DNA from: Bacillus sp. JCM 19034
GTDB taxonomy: Bacteria; Bacillota; Bacilli; Bacillales; Bacillaceae_D
Assembly (NCBI RefSeq): GCF_001310635.1
Contig: NZ_BAXR01000018.1
Location: 1 to 55,545, forward strand
Length of the DNA: 55,545 nt
Direction of reading: 5' to 3'
Positions 28,908-38,383 of this stretch are shown piece after piece. The notes below the pieces were generated by a model, which searched no databases, was not told the DNA's origin, and saw nothing but the letters and a program-made list of their open reading frames with translations. Made by a program: the position numbers and the translations under genes. Position 1 is the stretch's first letter; every line of letters begins with the position of its first letter.

Positions 28908-29738
28908 TTGAAATTATTTGTGAAAAATATATACCATTTACCAAGTTCATTATTAAAGGTAGTTGTTTTGCTAGTCTTCACTTTCCCGTTTTTGTGGATG
29001 ATTTCTACATCACTTCAAACATTTCAAGAAACGATGACTTTTCCACCTACCATCATACCTGAAGTTCCGCAATGGGGGAATTTTGTCGATGCAATGAAGG
29101 CCGGACCTTTTCTAACGTATGCTCGAAATTCGGTCATCATTACGGTTTCGATCATTACAATTCAAATGGTCGTCATGATACCGGCAGCATATGCCTTTGC
29201 AAAATATGAATTCTTTGGAAAAAAACTATTTTTTGCCCTAGTATTGCTTGCTTTTATGATTCCAGGACAAGTTACGTTTATCCCTGTTTACTTAATGTTA
29301 GCAGATTGGGGATTGATCAAAACATTATGGCCTCAAATTCTTCCGTTTATGGCAAATGCCTTTGGAATCTTTCTACTTAGGCAATATTTCATGCAAATAC
29401 CTGAAGAAATCATTGAGGCTGCTCGTTTAGACAATGCTAGTGAATTTAAAATAATGTGGAAGATTATGACTCCCATGTCACTGCCAGCCTTAGCTACTAT
29501 CGCTCTTTTTAGCTTTGTTAGTCATTGGAATGATTATTTTTGGCCATTAGTGATGACTGACTCAAATGAGGTTAGGCCGTTAACGATTGGGATTAGTATG
29601 TTAAGAGAAACAGAAGGGATTAGCAATTGGCATATTATTATGGCTGGGAATGTTGTATTAGTTATCCCTATATTGCTTGTTTATCTCTTTTGCTCAAGGC
29701 AAATTGTTAAGGCTTTTACTTACTCAGGGATTAAATAA
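28908..29738 (+). CDS. ugpE: ABC permease, UgpE-like
   Basis: A 276-residue permease beginning TTG 28908 (AGGAGTGAAGTAGG upstream). Six helices; EAA loop EAARLDNASEFKIMWKIMTPMSLP; FSFVSHWNDYFWPLVMTDS and IPVYLMLADWGLI match UgpE/CUT1 partners. It lies 22 bases downstream of the UgpA-like gene and about 50 bases before the binding-protein gene. Confidence 0.9.
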   Translation: MKLFVKNIYHLPSSLLKVVVLLVFTFPFLWMISTSLQTFQETMTFPPTIIPEVPQWGNFVDAMKAGPFLTYARNSVIITVSIITIQMVVMIPAAYAFAKYEFFGKKLFFALVLLAFMIPGQVTFIPVYLMLADWGLIKTLWPQILPFMANAFGIFLLRQYFMQIPEEIIEAARLDNASEFKIMWKIMTPMSLPALATIALFSFVSHWNDYFWPLVMTDSNEVRPLTIGISMLRETEGISNWHIIMAGNVVLVIPILLVYLFCSRQIVKAFTYSGIK

Positions 29739-29789
29739 TGATCCCTTTAAAATAAAATAACTATATCATTCTTTGGAGGAGAGAAATCT

Positions 29790-31099
29790 ATGAAAAACAA
29801 AATGTTAATTGTGTGGTCATTGGTCTTGGCAGTTTTATTAATCGGTTGCTCTGGAGAGAGTACAGAAGGCTCTAATACTTCAGATTCATCGCCTCAATTA
29901 TCGAGTACAGAAGCAACAGGATCGACTGAAACAATTGAATTCTGGCATTCGATGGGAGGTCGTAACGGTGAATTAGTTGATGAAATGGTTGAACGCTTTA
30001 ATGAGTCTCATGAGAATATTGAAGTAGTTGCTACATTCCAAGGTGGCTATGATGAGCTTGTCACGAAACTTCAACAAGCAGTGGCATCAAATACAGCACC
30101 GGAAGTAGCGATGGTTGAACGGGCGTATGTTCAAATGTTTGCAGATTCAGAAGTATTAGAAGACCTTACTCCTTATTTTGATGAATCAGGTGAAGATATT
30201 AATGATTTCTCTGAAGGACTTATGGGTCATTCATATTTTAATGATCAACTAGTCTCGCTGCCTCTTAATCGTTCTACTCCAATTATGCATATTAATAAAA
30301 CAATGTTAGATGAAGAAGGACTCTCTATTCCTCAAGATTGGGAAGAGCTAAAAGAGGTTGCGAATGCATTGGTCGAGGAAGAAAGTGGAGAAATAACGCG
30401 TTACGGTTTAACAATGCCTTATGATACGTGGTACCCGATTGCTATGATTACACAGGCAGAAGGTAAATTTTTCAATGATGAAGGTACGTCAGTAGATTTT
30501 GTTGATAATGGTGTAGGAAATAAGGTTTTCTCTTTTCTAAAAGAAATGCAAGAGACTGGTGCACTTTATTATCCACCAGCTCAAGATTCAGGAAACATTA
30601 CATCACAATTATTTAACAGTGGAAAAGTTGGCTTGTACTTTACTTCTACAGGATCAATCGGTGGTTTAGCTGAATCGGTAGATTTTGAATATGTAACGGC
30701 ATTCCTTCCGAAGGATGAGGTATTTGCAACACCTACAGGTGGGGCAAATGTTGTTATGATGGAGGGAACTGAAAATAAAGCAGCTGCTTGGGAATTTATT
30801 CGTTGGATGGAGCTTGATCCAGAAGGGGCTTTACCGTTTGTTTTAGAATCTGGTTATCTTCCATTTACTGAAAGTATGACTCAATCTACTGAAATCCAAG
30901 AGCTTTGGGAAAATGAGCCAAACCGCAAAGTGGCTTACGAGCAGCTTGATTATGCAATTGACACGAATAAAGATGTTTCGTGGCCAGAGATAATGCATGA
31001 GTTTTTCTCGCAATAGAAGCCATTATGTATGATGATGAAGATATTGATTCAACCTTAGATAATTTCAAAAATGAAGCAGAAAGAATTCTAGCACAATAA
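29790..31099 (+). CDS. ugpB: Ugp-like solute-binding lipoprotein (one frameshift)
   Basis: ATG 29790 after TTGGAGGAGAG. Signal peptide with lipobox LLIGC puts the lipid anchor on Cys20. The mature N-terminus has IEFWHSMGGRNGE and VVATFQGGYDELV, close to UgpB, which binds glycerol-3-phosphate and glycerophosphodiesters; NRSTPIMHINKTML and PTGGANVVM also fit. The frame breaks at the T-run 31002-31006; one added T gives the tail FLAIEAIMYDDEDIDSTLDNF...ILAQ and about 437 residues, the family length. Being with a GDPD gene supports glycerophosphodiester uptake. The exact ligand, including which glycerol-phosphate enantiomer, is unknown. Confidence 0.88.
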
Positions 31100-31119
31100 A
31101 TTGTAAAGAGGGGAAAAAG

Positions 31120-31887
31120 TTGATAGAAAACCTGTATACTAATACATCGATTTCGATTGCGGCTCACAGAGGTTATAAGTCTGCCTATCCCGAAAATACT
31201 CTATTAGCTTTTAAAGAGGCAATGGATCAAGGTGCAGACATGATTGAATTTGATTTACGAATGTCTAAGGACAAGCATGTTATGATCATTCATGATGAAA
31301 CGCTCGACCGTACGACTAATGGATCTGGTGAAATTAGTAATTATATGTTAGCTGAACTAAAAGAACTAGACGCAGGATCATGGTTTGCACCACCGTTTGA
31401 AGGATTAAAAATTCCAACACTAATAGAGCTATGTGACTTATTAAAGTCTTATCCAAATGTGTATTTAAATGTAGAAGTTAAAAAAAGTGTTCACGCTAAA
31501 GAGGTCGTCGATAAGACGGTTGAACTATTAAAAAGCTATAATTATCTTTCTAGATGTGTATTTACATGCTTTGATGCTGACATTATTGCTTACATGTATG
31601 AAACGTATAATTTAAAGACGCAGGGCTTCTTAGAAGAGGTAATGGAGAATTTCGAAAAAGGAAGCAACGGCACCTATTCTAAAATGTGGGCTATCGGCAT
31701 TAGTATGGATCTACTAACTCCTAGTGTTGTGAAGAAATGTAAAGAAATAGGATTAAGAGTAGGTTGTTATTGTCCAGATAACTATAAACAAGTTTATTAT
31801 GCTTTAGGCTGTGATGTGAGTTTATTTACATGCAACAATCTAAAACCTGCAATGTCTGTTCGAAGACAAAACGTACCAATTAGCTAA
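31120..31887 (+). CDS. ugpQ: Glycerophosphodiester phosphodiesterase
   Basis: A 255-residue GDPD-family TIM barrel. All signature residues are present: AAHRG, PENTLLAF, EFDLRMSKD, IHDETLDRTTNG, LNVEVK. There is no signal peptide, so it acts in the cytosol like UgpQ, cleaving imported glycerophosphodiesters to glycerol phosphate plus alcohol. TTG 31120 lies after GAGGGG, 20 bases behind the binding-protein stop. It is the last gene of cluster II. Its product could feed the glycerol-1-phosphate dehydrogenase at 24975 if it releases the sn-1 enantiomer. Confidence 0.9.
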   Translation: MIENLYTNTSISIAAHRGYKSAYPENTLLAFKEAMDQGADMIEFDLRMSKDKHVMIIHDETLDRTTNGSGEISNYMLAELKELDAGSWFAPPFEGLKIPTLIELCDLLKSYPNVYLNVEVKKSVHAKEVVDKTVELLKSYNYLSRCVFTCFDADIIAYMYETYNLKTQGFLEEVMENFEKGSNGTYSKMWAIGISMDLLTPSVVKKCKEIGLRVGCYCPDNYKQVYYALGCDVSLFTCNNLKPAMSVRRQNVPIS

Positions 31888-31894
31888 AAATAAA

Positions 31895-31932
31895 AAGCCT
31901 GTCGACTTCTCTTCATAGAAATCGACAGGCTT
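31895..31932. terminator. Terminator hairpin after cluster II
   Basis: AAGCCTGTCGA at 31895-31905 pairs perfectly with TCGACAGGCTT at 31922-31932. The A-run on its left gives a good T-tract for the minus strand; the plus-strand tract is poor. Confidence 0.65.
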
Positions 31933-32312
31933 GATTGGTGGATTCTAGAACAAGACATGACTAGAAGAACGCCAATAGAAAGTATTGAAATGAGCATCAA
32001 TTATTTAAAAGATGGTTTTGTTAACGGAAAGTGATGATTGTTTGAATGTAACTATTTATAGTATGTTGAATATGTTTTGTACACAGTGATTAATTAATGG
32101 GCAATTCATTATGGTAATATGTATAGTCGTATATTTCGGTTTATTATCGAAATATACGGCTTATTGCATTTGTTCAAGGAGATCTCTCTGGTCATTAATA
32201 AATGAAACCTTATTAAATATGATACGTATATGATAGTAATATAGATCATTGAAGCTATGAATCAAACTGAATTCATCAGGCCCCAGTAACTTTTGAAAGG
32301 TAGGTGGAGTAC
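31933..32312. other. Intergenic region, no gene seen
   Basis: About 380 AT-rich bases. It holds an inverted repeat, CGTATATTTCG at 32128-32138 with CGAAATATACG at 32148-32158, without a T-tract, and a 25-codon frame at 31956 without a ribosome site, which I do not call. The promoter for the DUF2207 gene must lie here. Confidence 0.4.
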
Positions 32313-34006
32313 ATGAATAAATACATCATAAGCTTTCTTATTATAGCAGGCCTATTTTTAATTCCAACTACTGTATTGGCCGCTGATTATAACATTACAA
32401 ACGTTGATATTTATGCCTATTTACAGGAGAATGGCGATGTTATAGTTGAAGAACAGCATACGTATGAGTTTAAAGGAAAATTCGGAGGGATTATTCGCGA
32501 ATTAATTGCGAAAAATGAATCTGAAATTGTCAATTTTGAAGCTTTTGAAAACAACAAACCTCTTCAAATAGAGAGTGATAAAACAGAATATCGTATCCAC
32601 CGTGAAGGGAAAGACGAAACGATTACGATCGATTTAGTTTATACGATAATCAATGGTGTTAATGTATATTCCGATGTTGCCGATTTTTACTGGCCGTTTT
32701 TTGATAAGGGGAATGAGTCCACTTATGGAAATTTAACCGTCTATGTAATTCCTCCAGAACCGACAACTGCTCTCGTAGCTTTTGGTTATGATGAGGCATA
32801 CAATGCTGAAACCGTTCTTGACGACGGTCAGGTACAGTTTGCGATGGGAGAGGTCAAACGTAAACGGCAAGGGATATTCGGGTTGCATATTCTTCTGAGG
32901 TATTTCCTGCAAGTACTGTTACGGAGAATAAGCCTATGTATGATCAACTTGTAGCTGCTAAGCAAGATCTACACGAAAAAATATTGGCACGTGAAGAAAG
33001 GACAGAATGGCTCTCCTCGATAGGTGTCATCCTAGTTTCTGCATTTGCATTATTGCTGTTGTTCGTACTAGTTAAGGCATGGCTAGAAGGTAAAACAAAC
33101 AAAACTGCTGTTATGAGAGAGTTGCAACATACGAAGACGGTTCCTAAAGAAACACTGTCATTACCAACGACTATATGTTTAATGAATTACCAGATGTTAC
33201 TACCAGAATCAATCGTTGCAGCATTATTAGACTTAGTCCGAAAAGGACATGTAGAAAAGCTAGACGATGAACGCTTTCGACTTGTCAATAGCAGTCGTTT
33301 AGAAAAGCATGAGGAAAAATTGGTAAAGTTAATCTTTAAAGAGATCGGCTCGGGAGATGAAGTTGGCTTAGAAGATTTTAACCAGTATCTGAAAGATGAA
33401 AATAATCAAGAAACGTATTATAGATTAAAAACGGACTGGGAAAAAGAAGTAAGAGCTGAACTAAAGAAAGCGGGCCTTTATCAGAATAAAACGAAGTATC
33501 GTTTACTACTAGGAACGCTCAGCATTGTGCTAGTACCATTCATTATTTTATTCGCCGTTCATCATTTAATTACGTTAACAGTTACATCATTGATAATATG
33601 TGTAGGGCTGTTCCTATTTGCACTATGCTATCAACCTAAAACGATGAAGGGCTTGAAACTCATTCATGAATGGAGACGTTTTAAAGCGGAGTTTCCGAAT
33701 ATGTTGGACTCAACCTGGCAATCTTTATCTGAAGATGAGAAGATGCGTGCCTTTATTTTCGGGATAGGAATCAATGAAAATAAGCTAATCAAGAAAAATG
33801 AATCATTAGTACATGCCTTTCAACCTAATAAGAATCAAATGAGTACAGTCTATAGCTTTGATCCAACATGGTTAATCATTGCGACTGCAGCTACAGCTAA
33901 TTTCCGTCATGCAGAAGAGAGTTCTAGTATGAGTCAAAGTTCAGGAGGATACTCCGGCGGCGGTAGTGGTGCTGGTGGCGGTGGCGGTGGTTCAGGAGCA
34001 TTTTAA
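32313..34006 (+). CDS. DUF2207 membrane protein (one frameshift)
   Basis: Signal peptide (YIISFLIIAGLFLIPTTVLA) and an extracellular beta-rich domain with the DUF2207 pattern: ITNVDIYAYLQENGDVIVEEQHTYEF and DFYWPFFDKGNESTYGN. The frame breaks at AAA 32862-32864; one added A gives EVKRKTARDIRVAYSSEVFP and links to the rest. Then come a membrane helix (VILVSAFALLLLFVLV), a cytoplasmic region, two more helices and a Gly/Ser-rich tail GGYSGGGSGAGGGGGGSG, the usual ending of this family. About 565 residues. Function of DUF2207 is unknown. GGTGGAG lies before ATG 32313. Confidence 0.85.
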
Positions 34007-34020
34007 TAAAAAGGGCCAGA

Positions 34021-34048
34021 AGCGCTCTCCAATAGAATTGGGAGCGCT
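34021..34048. terminator. Convergent terminator hairpin
   Basis: AGCGCTCTCCAAT at 34021-34033 pairs with ATTGGGAGCGCT at 34037-34048 (one bulge), between two converging genes, so it can serve both. Confidence 0.75.
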
Positions 34049-34050
34049 GT

Positions 34051-34599
34051 TTAAATTGAAAAGGTCACGTTAATGTGAACGTTTTTTCCCTTATACCACT
34101 TTCTTAACAGATTTATATGGGCCTGATGATAGCGATTGTGGTCAGCCATATGCCAAAGTCCCCAGCGAATGGTCGCTTGCTTTTCATTTTCGTGTCCAAA
34201 CGTAACGATCTTATGTAAGTCAGCAGCGGTTAATTGAGTACACACATCTTCCAACATATCAATTACCCTTGCATATTCAGCTAGTAACGTATTCAAAGAT
34301 TGCCCCTTAATCATCGGTAGTTGATTATTTTCATCTATCATTGGTCCATACTTTTCCTCGAAACAATTAGGCAGTGGTTCTCCCTTTATTCGGTACACCC
34401 AATTCAGATCTACTAACGTAATATGTCGTATTAACTGAGCAGTGCTATTATAGCCGTTGTTTGGCCCTTTGTAATCTACCTCTTCTTGAGACATGCCTAC
34501 AGTAATAGATTTTAGACGTTCGCTATTTTCTCTTACAGCAGAATATAACATCCCTACGACTTGGGACATGTTTGCTTCGCCCTCTAAATCGTAAATCAT
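34051..34599 (-). CDS. DinB-superfamily protein
   Basis: A 182-residue four-helix protein. Metal-site histidines: LIRHITLVDLNW in the second helix and WHMADHNRYHQAHI near the C-terminus, where HxxxH gives two further ligands. ATG at 34599 is preceded on its strand by GAGGGGG. It is divergent from the LacI regulator of cluster III, but the 370 bases between leave room for separate promoters. It may be a bacillithiol- or metal-dependent transferase; the substrate is unknown. Not closely related by eye to the DinB protein at 13136. Confidence 0.82.
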   Translation of the reverse strand: MIYDLEGEANMSQVVGMLYSAVRENSERLKSITVGMSQEEVDYKGPNNGYNSTAQLIRHITLVDLNWVYRIKGEPLPNCFEEKYGPMIDENNQLPMIKGQSLNTLLAEYARVIDMLEDVCTQLTAADLHKIVTFGHENEKQATIRWGLWHMADHNRYHQAHINLLRKWYKGKNVHINVTFSI

Positions 34600-34815
34600 T
34601 GTAATTCCCCCTCATATCATAAACTCATAGAATGTGTTATTTAATAGTTTAACATTTAATATGTAATGAAATAAAAGAGTTGCCTCTTAGTTGGTTTAAA
34701 AAGGAACCGGTTAGGGACTTAATTGTTTACATTATCGAATTGTAAATCCCTTTTATTGAAATTTCACTATCCCATTACAATACTTTAATATTATTAATAT
34801 AAATAGATAATTATT

Positions 34816-34825
34816 AAACTAGTTT
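34816..34825. promoter_or_regulatory. Candidate LacI operator, copy 1
   Basis: Palindrome AAACTAGTTT in the context TTAAACTAGTTTTA, repeated 119 bases further on, upstream of the LacI gene. Confidence 0.5.
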
Positions 34826-34934
34826 TATAGAATAGAACAAGAGTTACTAGGATGAACCTTTGTATTTAAAGGTTTTATTAGATGGTGATTTCGAATTAAT
34901 GATAATTTTACACTAGGTTAACCATACAACCGTG

Positions 34935-34944
34935 AAACTAGTTT
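34935..34944. promoter_or_regulatory. Candidate LacI operator, copy 2
   Basis: Palindrome AAACTAGTTT in the context GTGAAACTAGTTTAA, 26 bases before the LacI start codon. Binding here would block transcription into the gene. Confidence 0.5.
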
Positions 34945-34970
34945 AATATATGTGTCGAGGAGTGATAGAA

Positions 34971-35994
34971 ATGATTACGATGAATGATGTTGCTAAAGAG
35001 GCGGGTGTTTCGAAGAGTACCGTTTCAAATGTGTTCAGTAAAAAAAGACCCATTAGTAAGGAGGTTACAGAACATGTTTTACAAGTAGCGAAGAAGCTAA
35101 ATTATAAACCTAATTACTTTGCTAGAAGCTTAACAACTCGTGAAACAAGAATCATTGGCTTAAATATGACAGGAGAAAAGGTGAAATTTAGCCAGTTCCA
35201 TCTCTCATTAATCAATGGTGTTTTACGAGAATGTTATGAAAGAGGCTATAGGCTACTCATTAATACGATTTCAGAGGAATTCTCCAGTCGTGTTGAATTT
35301 CAATCTTCAGACCCTGTTGATGGGGAAATTCTTTTAGATCCGCTTGAGAAGGACCTGAGGATTGAAGAGAGATTGGATAAAGGAAGCTCTATGATTGTTA
35401 TTGGAAGAGCTTCAAGAGAGTATAGCAATGCTGTATCAATGGTTGACAACGATAATGTCGAGGCGGCACAGCTAATTACCGAGCACTTAGTTGAATTAGG
35501 GCATCAACACATCCTCTTTTTAAATGCTCCCAAAGATAGAACGGTAGCGATAGATCGTGAACAGGGTTACCGAAATATTTTATTAAACCAGTTTAATGAA
35601 TGTAATCCGGAATTGGTTCTGTATAAGACTGATCAAATGACTTCGGTTGAATATGGCTATGAAAGTACAATAGAGATGCTAGAGAAACATCCGCAGATTA
35701 CAGCCATATTAGCCGATACAGACAAAATTGCCTTAGGTGTTTATAGAGCGGCAAAGGATATGGGTATCTCCATTCCAAATGATTTGTCAGTTGCTGCATT
35801 TAGTGATGAATCTGTTTTCCTATCAGATTTCACTCCGGATTTAACAAGTATCAAATTGAATTCGGAGTTGCTTGGTAGTGAGGCAGCCAAAATGTTAATT
35901 GAGCAAATTCAATCTGAAGAAAAGGTTGTCAAACGAACGACTATTTCATCTCAGCTATGTGTTAAAGATTCAACATCTGTTGTGAAAAAAATGA
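34971..35994 (+). CDS. LacI-family transcriptional regulator (reads through into the next gene)
   Basis: ATG 34971 after GAGGAG. HTH and hinge: MNDVAKEAGVSKSTVSNVF ... VAKKLNYKPN; the sensor domain is periplasmic-binding-protein-like, with ILADTDKIALGVYRAAKDMG and DLSVAAFSDE. A LacI protein should end around residue 340. Here the frame continues through seven A (35985-35991) into the lipoprotein, making one 700-residue frame. With six A the sequence reads GTG AAA AAA TGA and stops there, and the lipoprotein has its own ribosome site, so I treat the fusion as a one-base insertion. The end I give is that implied stop. It probably represses cluster III. Confidence 0.85.
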
Positions 35995-36011
35995 ACAAAT
36001 TGGAGGAAATG

Positions 36012-37441
36012 ATGAATAATTTTAAGCGCCATATTACTTTAGTTTTTGCATTATTTTTAGCTATTATATTAGGTGCCTGTAATCAACAAACTGAGTCAGC
36101 AAAGGATACTGCTTCAAATAACGTAGGCGATTCTGAGAGCGTAGAAGAGGAGAAAACACTTCGTATTATTACTAGTATTGTCGGAGGAAAAACTCCAGAA
36201 GAACATGCTGAATTTGAAAAAGAGATTGAACGACTAACAGGAATTAAAGTTCAGATGGAAAAAATCCCAAGTGATTACGATCAAAGTTTGCTTACATCGA
36301 TTTCTGCAGGTGAAAAATATGACCTCATTTATATGACGAAACCAATGATGGATGTATTAGTCGAACAAGGAACATTAACAGAATTAACAGATCAGATTAA
36401 GAGTTCAGAGGTTTTATCTGATCCAACTGTCATTCCCGCTGAAGAGTGGGAGTTAATTACTTATGACGATGGAAAGATTTACAGCGTGTTTAATAAATTT
36501 GAAGGTGGGACGATGCCGACAGTGCGTCAAGACTGGATGGAAAAGCTTGGATTAGAAGAACCGACTACACTTGACGAGTATTATGAGGTACTGAAAGCTT
36601 TTACAGAACAAGATCCTAATGGAACAGGTAAAGATGATACGTATGGTTTAACAACTGCAGGTCTTTATGATATTCAAGGATTCATGAGTGCAGTAGGAGT
36701 AAAGGCTCGGTATGTTATTGATGAAAATGGCAACAGAAGTATTCCATATGCTACAGAGGATGCGATTCCTGTGTATGAATGGTTTGCAAAATTATATGAA
36801 GAAGGAATTCTCGATCCTAACTTTGCAACAAATGATGGTGGAAATATGCAGGAATTATTTTTAGGTGATCGTGTGGGAATGGTTACGTATTGGGATGCAT
36901 GGGTTGGATTATTTAACAACATCCGTCTAAACGAGGACCCAGATACTGAATTTAGAGCTAAAGGATTAAATGGAGTACCCGGACCAGATGGGAATATTAT
37001 GCTACGTCGTGGAGACCGAGTGTTTGGGCGATACCTGTCAATGCAGAAAACCCCGAGGTGGCGTTAGAGTTTTTAGAATTTTGGCACACAATTGAAGGAA
37101 ATACGTTAAGTACTCTTGGAGTAAAAGACTTACATTATACAGTGGATGAATCTGGAAATTATGAGTTAACAGAGCTTGGGGAAGTTGCCAATATGGATCA
37201 TGGCGTAGTGTTCCCGAACAATACGAATTGGGAAAACCCATTTGGGAAATTACCAGGTGTTGAGGAAGCTCAAGAAATTATTATGGCACATGCTCAGCCT
37301 GAAATCTCTACAGAAAACTGGCCAGATGCTCAGAAGATTGTTGAACGTTATGCATTTGCGGCAATTACAGGTGATTTGAGTGCGGATGAAGCTGTTGAAA
37401 AAATGCATTCAGAACTGAAAGCTTCAAATTTAATAGATTAA
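36012..37441 (+). CDS. Extracellular solute-binding lipoprotein, LplA type (cluster III, one frameshift)
   Basis: ATG 36012 lies five bases after TGGAGG; the signal peptide HITLVFALFLAIILGAC has lipobox LGAC. The mature part, acidic at the start, shows LTSISAGEKYDLIYMT, MPTVRQDWMEKLGLEEPTTLDEYYEVL and DPNGTGKDDTYGL, typical of LplA/YtcQ-type binding proteins. The frame breaks at CC 37016-37017; one added C gives RGDPSVWAIPVNAENPEV and about 476 residues. It is the binding component for the permeases at 37505 and 38384. Substrate unknown. In frame with the LacI gene upstream only because of a probable extra A. Confidence 0.85.
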
Positions 37442-37455
37442 TGAATTTGCTAAAA

Positions 37456-37487
37456 AAGGGGAGCGTGTTTAACAACTCCCCTTATCT
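37456..37487 (+). terminator. Partial terminator/attenuator between binding-protein and permease genes
   Basis: AAGGGGAG at 37456-37463 pairs perfectly with CTCCCCTT at 37476-37483, followed by ATCTTTT, and then at once the permease ribosome site. It probably lowers permease expression relative to the binding protein. Confidence 0.65.
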
Positions 37488-37504
37488 TTTGCAGGAGGAA
37501 AATC

Positions 37505-38377
37505 ATGCAGCTTATTAAACGTCATTTTTCCCTATATGTAATGATGATCCCTGTTTTTCTTTATTTCCTTGTTTTTGCTTATTACCCACTTGGGCGTGGA
37601 TTTGTGATTAGCTACAGGACTTTCGTCTAATTGGAGACAGGCCTTTCATCGGTTTTCAAAATTATATAACAGTATTACAAGATCCTCAGTTTTGGAATGT
37701 GATGAATAATACGTTCATTGTTGGCGGAGGTTATTTTAGTTATTGGGTTTGCATTTCCGATTCTAGTTGCCATTGCCTTAAATGAGGTTACTAAAAACGT
37801 TCTTAAGCGATTCACCCAAACTGTTATTTATATTCCTCATCTATTTTCTTGGGTAGTGGTTGGGGGCATTTGGATTTCCATCCTATCCCCGGATGGAGGC
37901 TTAGTGAATGAACTGCTGAAATGGGCTCAGCTAGAACCTATTCACTTTTTAACTCAAGAGCGTTATGCACGCCCAGTTGTTATTTTTACAGCTATTTGGA
38001 AGGAAATGGGCTACATTTGCATTATTTACTTAGCGGCGATTGTAGGGATTAATCCGTCGATGTATGAATCAGCGAGAATTGATGGAGCGAACTTATGGCA
38101 CGAAATTCGTTACATTACTCTCCCCCAGCTGATTCCAACGATGAAAATTGTGTTAATGTTAAACATCATGTCAGTCTTAAAAATATTTGACCAAATTTTT
38201 ATGATGAGTAACCCTTTGATTGCTCATAAAGTCGATGTCATTATGCTCTACACGTATGAAAAAGGTATTTTACAGTTTCAAATGGGTGTAGCCTCTGCAG
38301 CGGCATATCTAGTTATTTTAGCCACACTTATTTTAACAATCGTAACCCGGATTATTATCCGTTATGACAAGGAGTGA
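37505..38377 (+). CDS. ABC permease, LplB/YteP type (two frameshifts)
   Basis: ATG 37505 after AGGAGGA. Adding one base near 37613 and removing one G at 37723-37724 joins MQLIKRHFSLYVMMIPVF to LQDFRLIGDRPFIGFQNYI and to VILVIGFAFPILVAIALNE, giving about 291 residues with six helices. The EAA loop reads ESARIDGANLWHEIRYITLPQL and the preceding WKEMGYICIIYLAAIVGI is typical of the family. It has no ATPase gene beside it; the MsmX-type ATPase at 26962 is the candidate partner. Confidence 0.85.
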
Positions 38378-38383
38378 AGTCTT

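Larger units (their letters stand above)
34600..34970 (+). promoter_or_regulatory. Cluster III promoter/operator region
   Basis: No gene is seen in these 370 bases. Two copies of the perfect palindrome AAACTAGTTT occur at 34816-34825 and 34935-34944, plus AACCGGTT at 34705-34712. LacI-type proteins bind such short palindromes, so the regulator at 34971 probably controls itself and the cluster through the pair. Confidence 0.5.
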
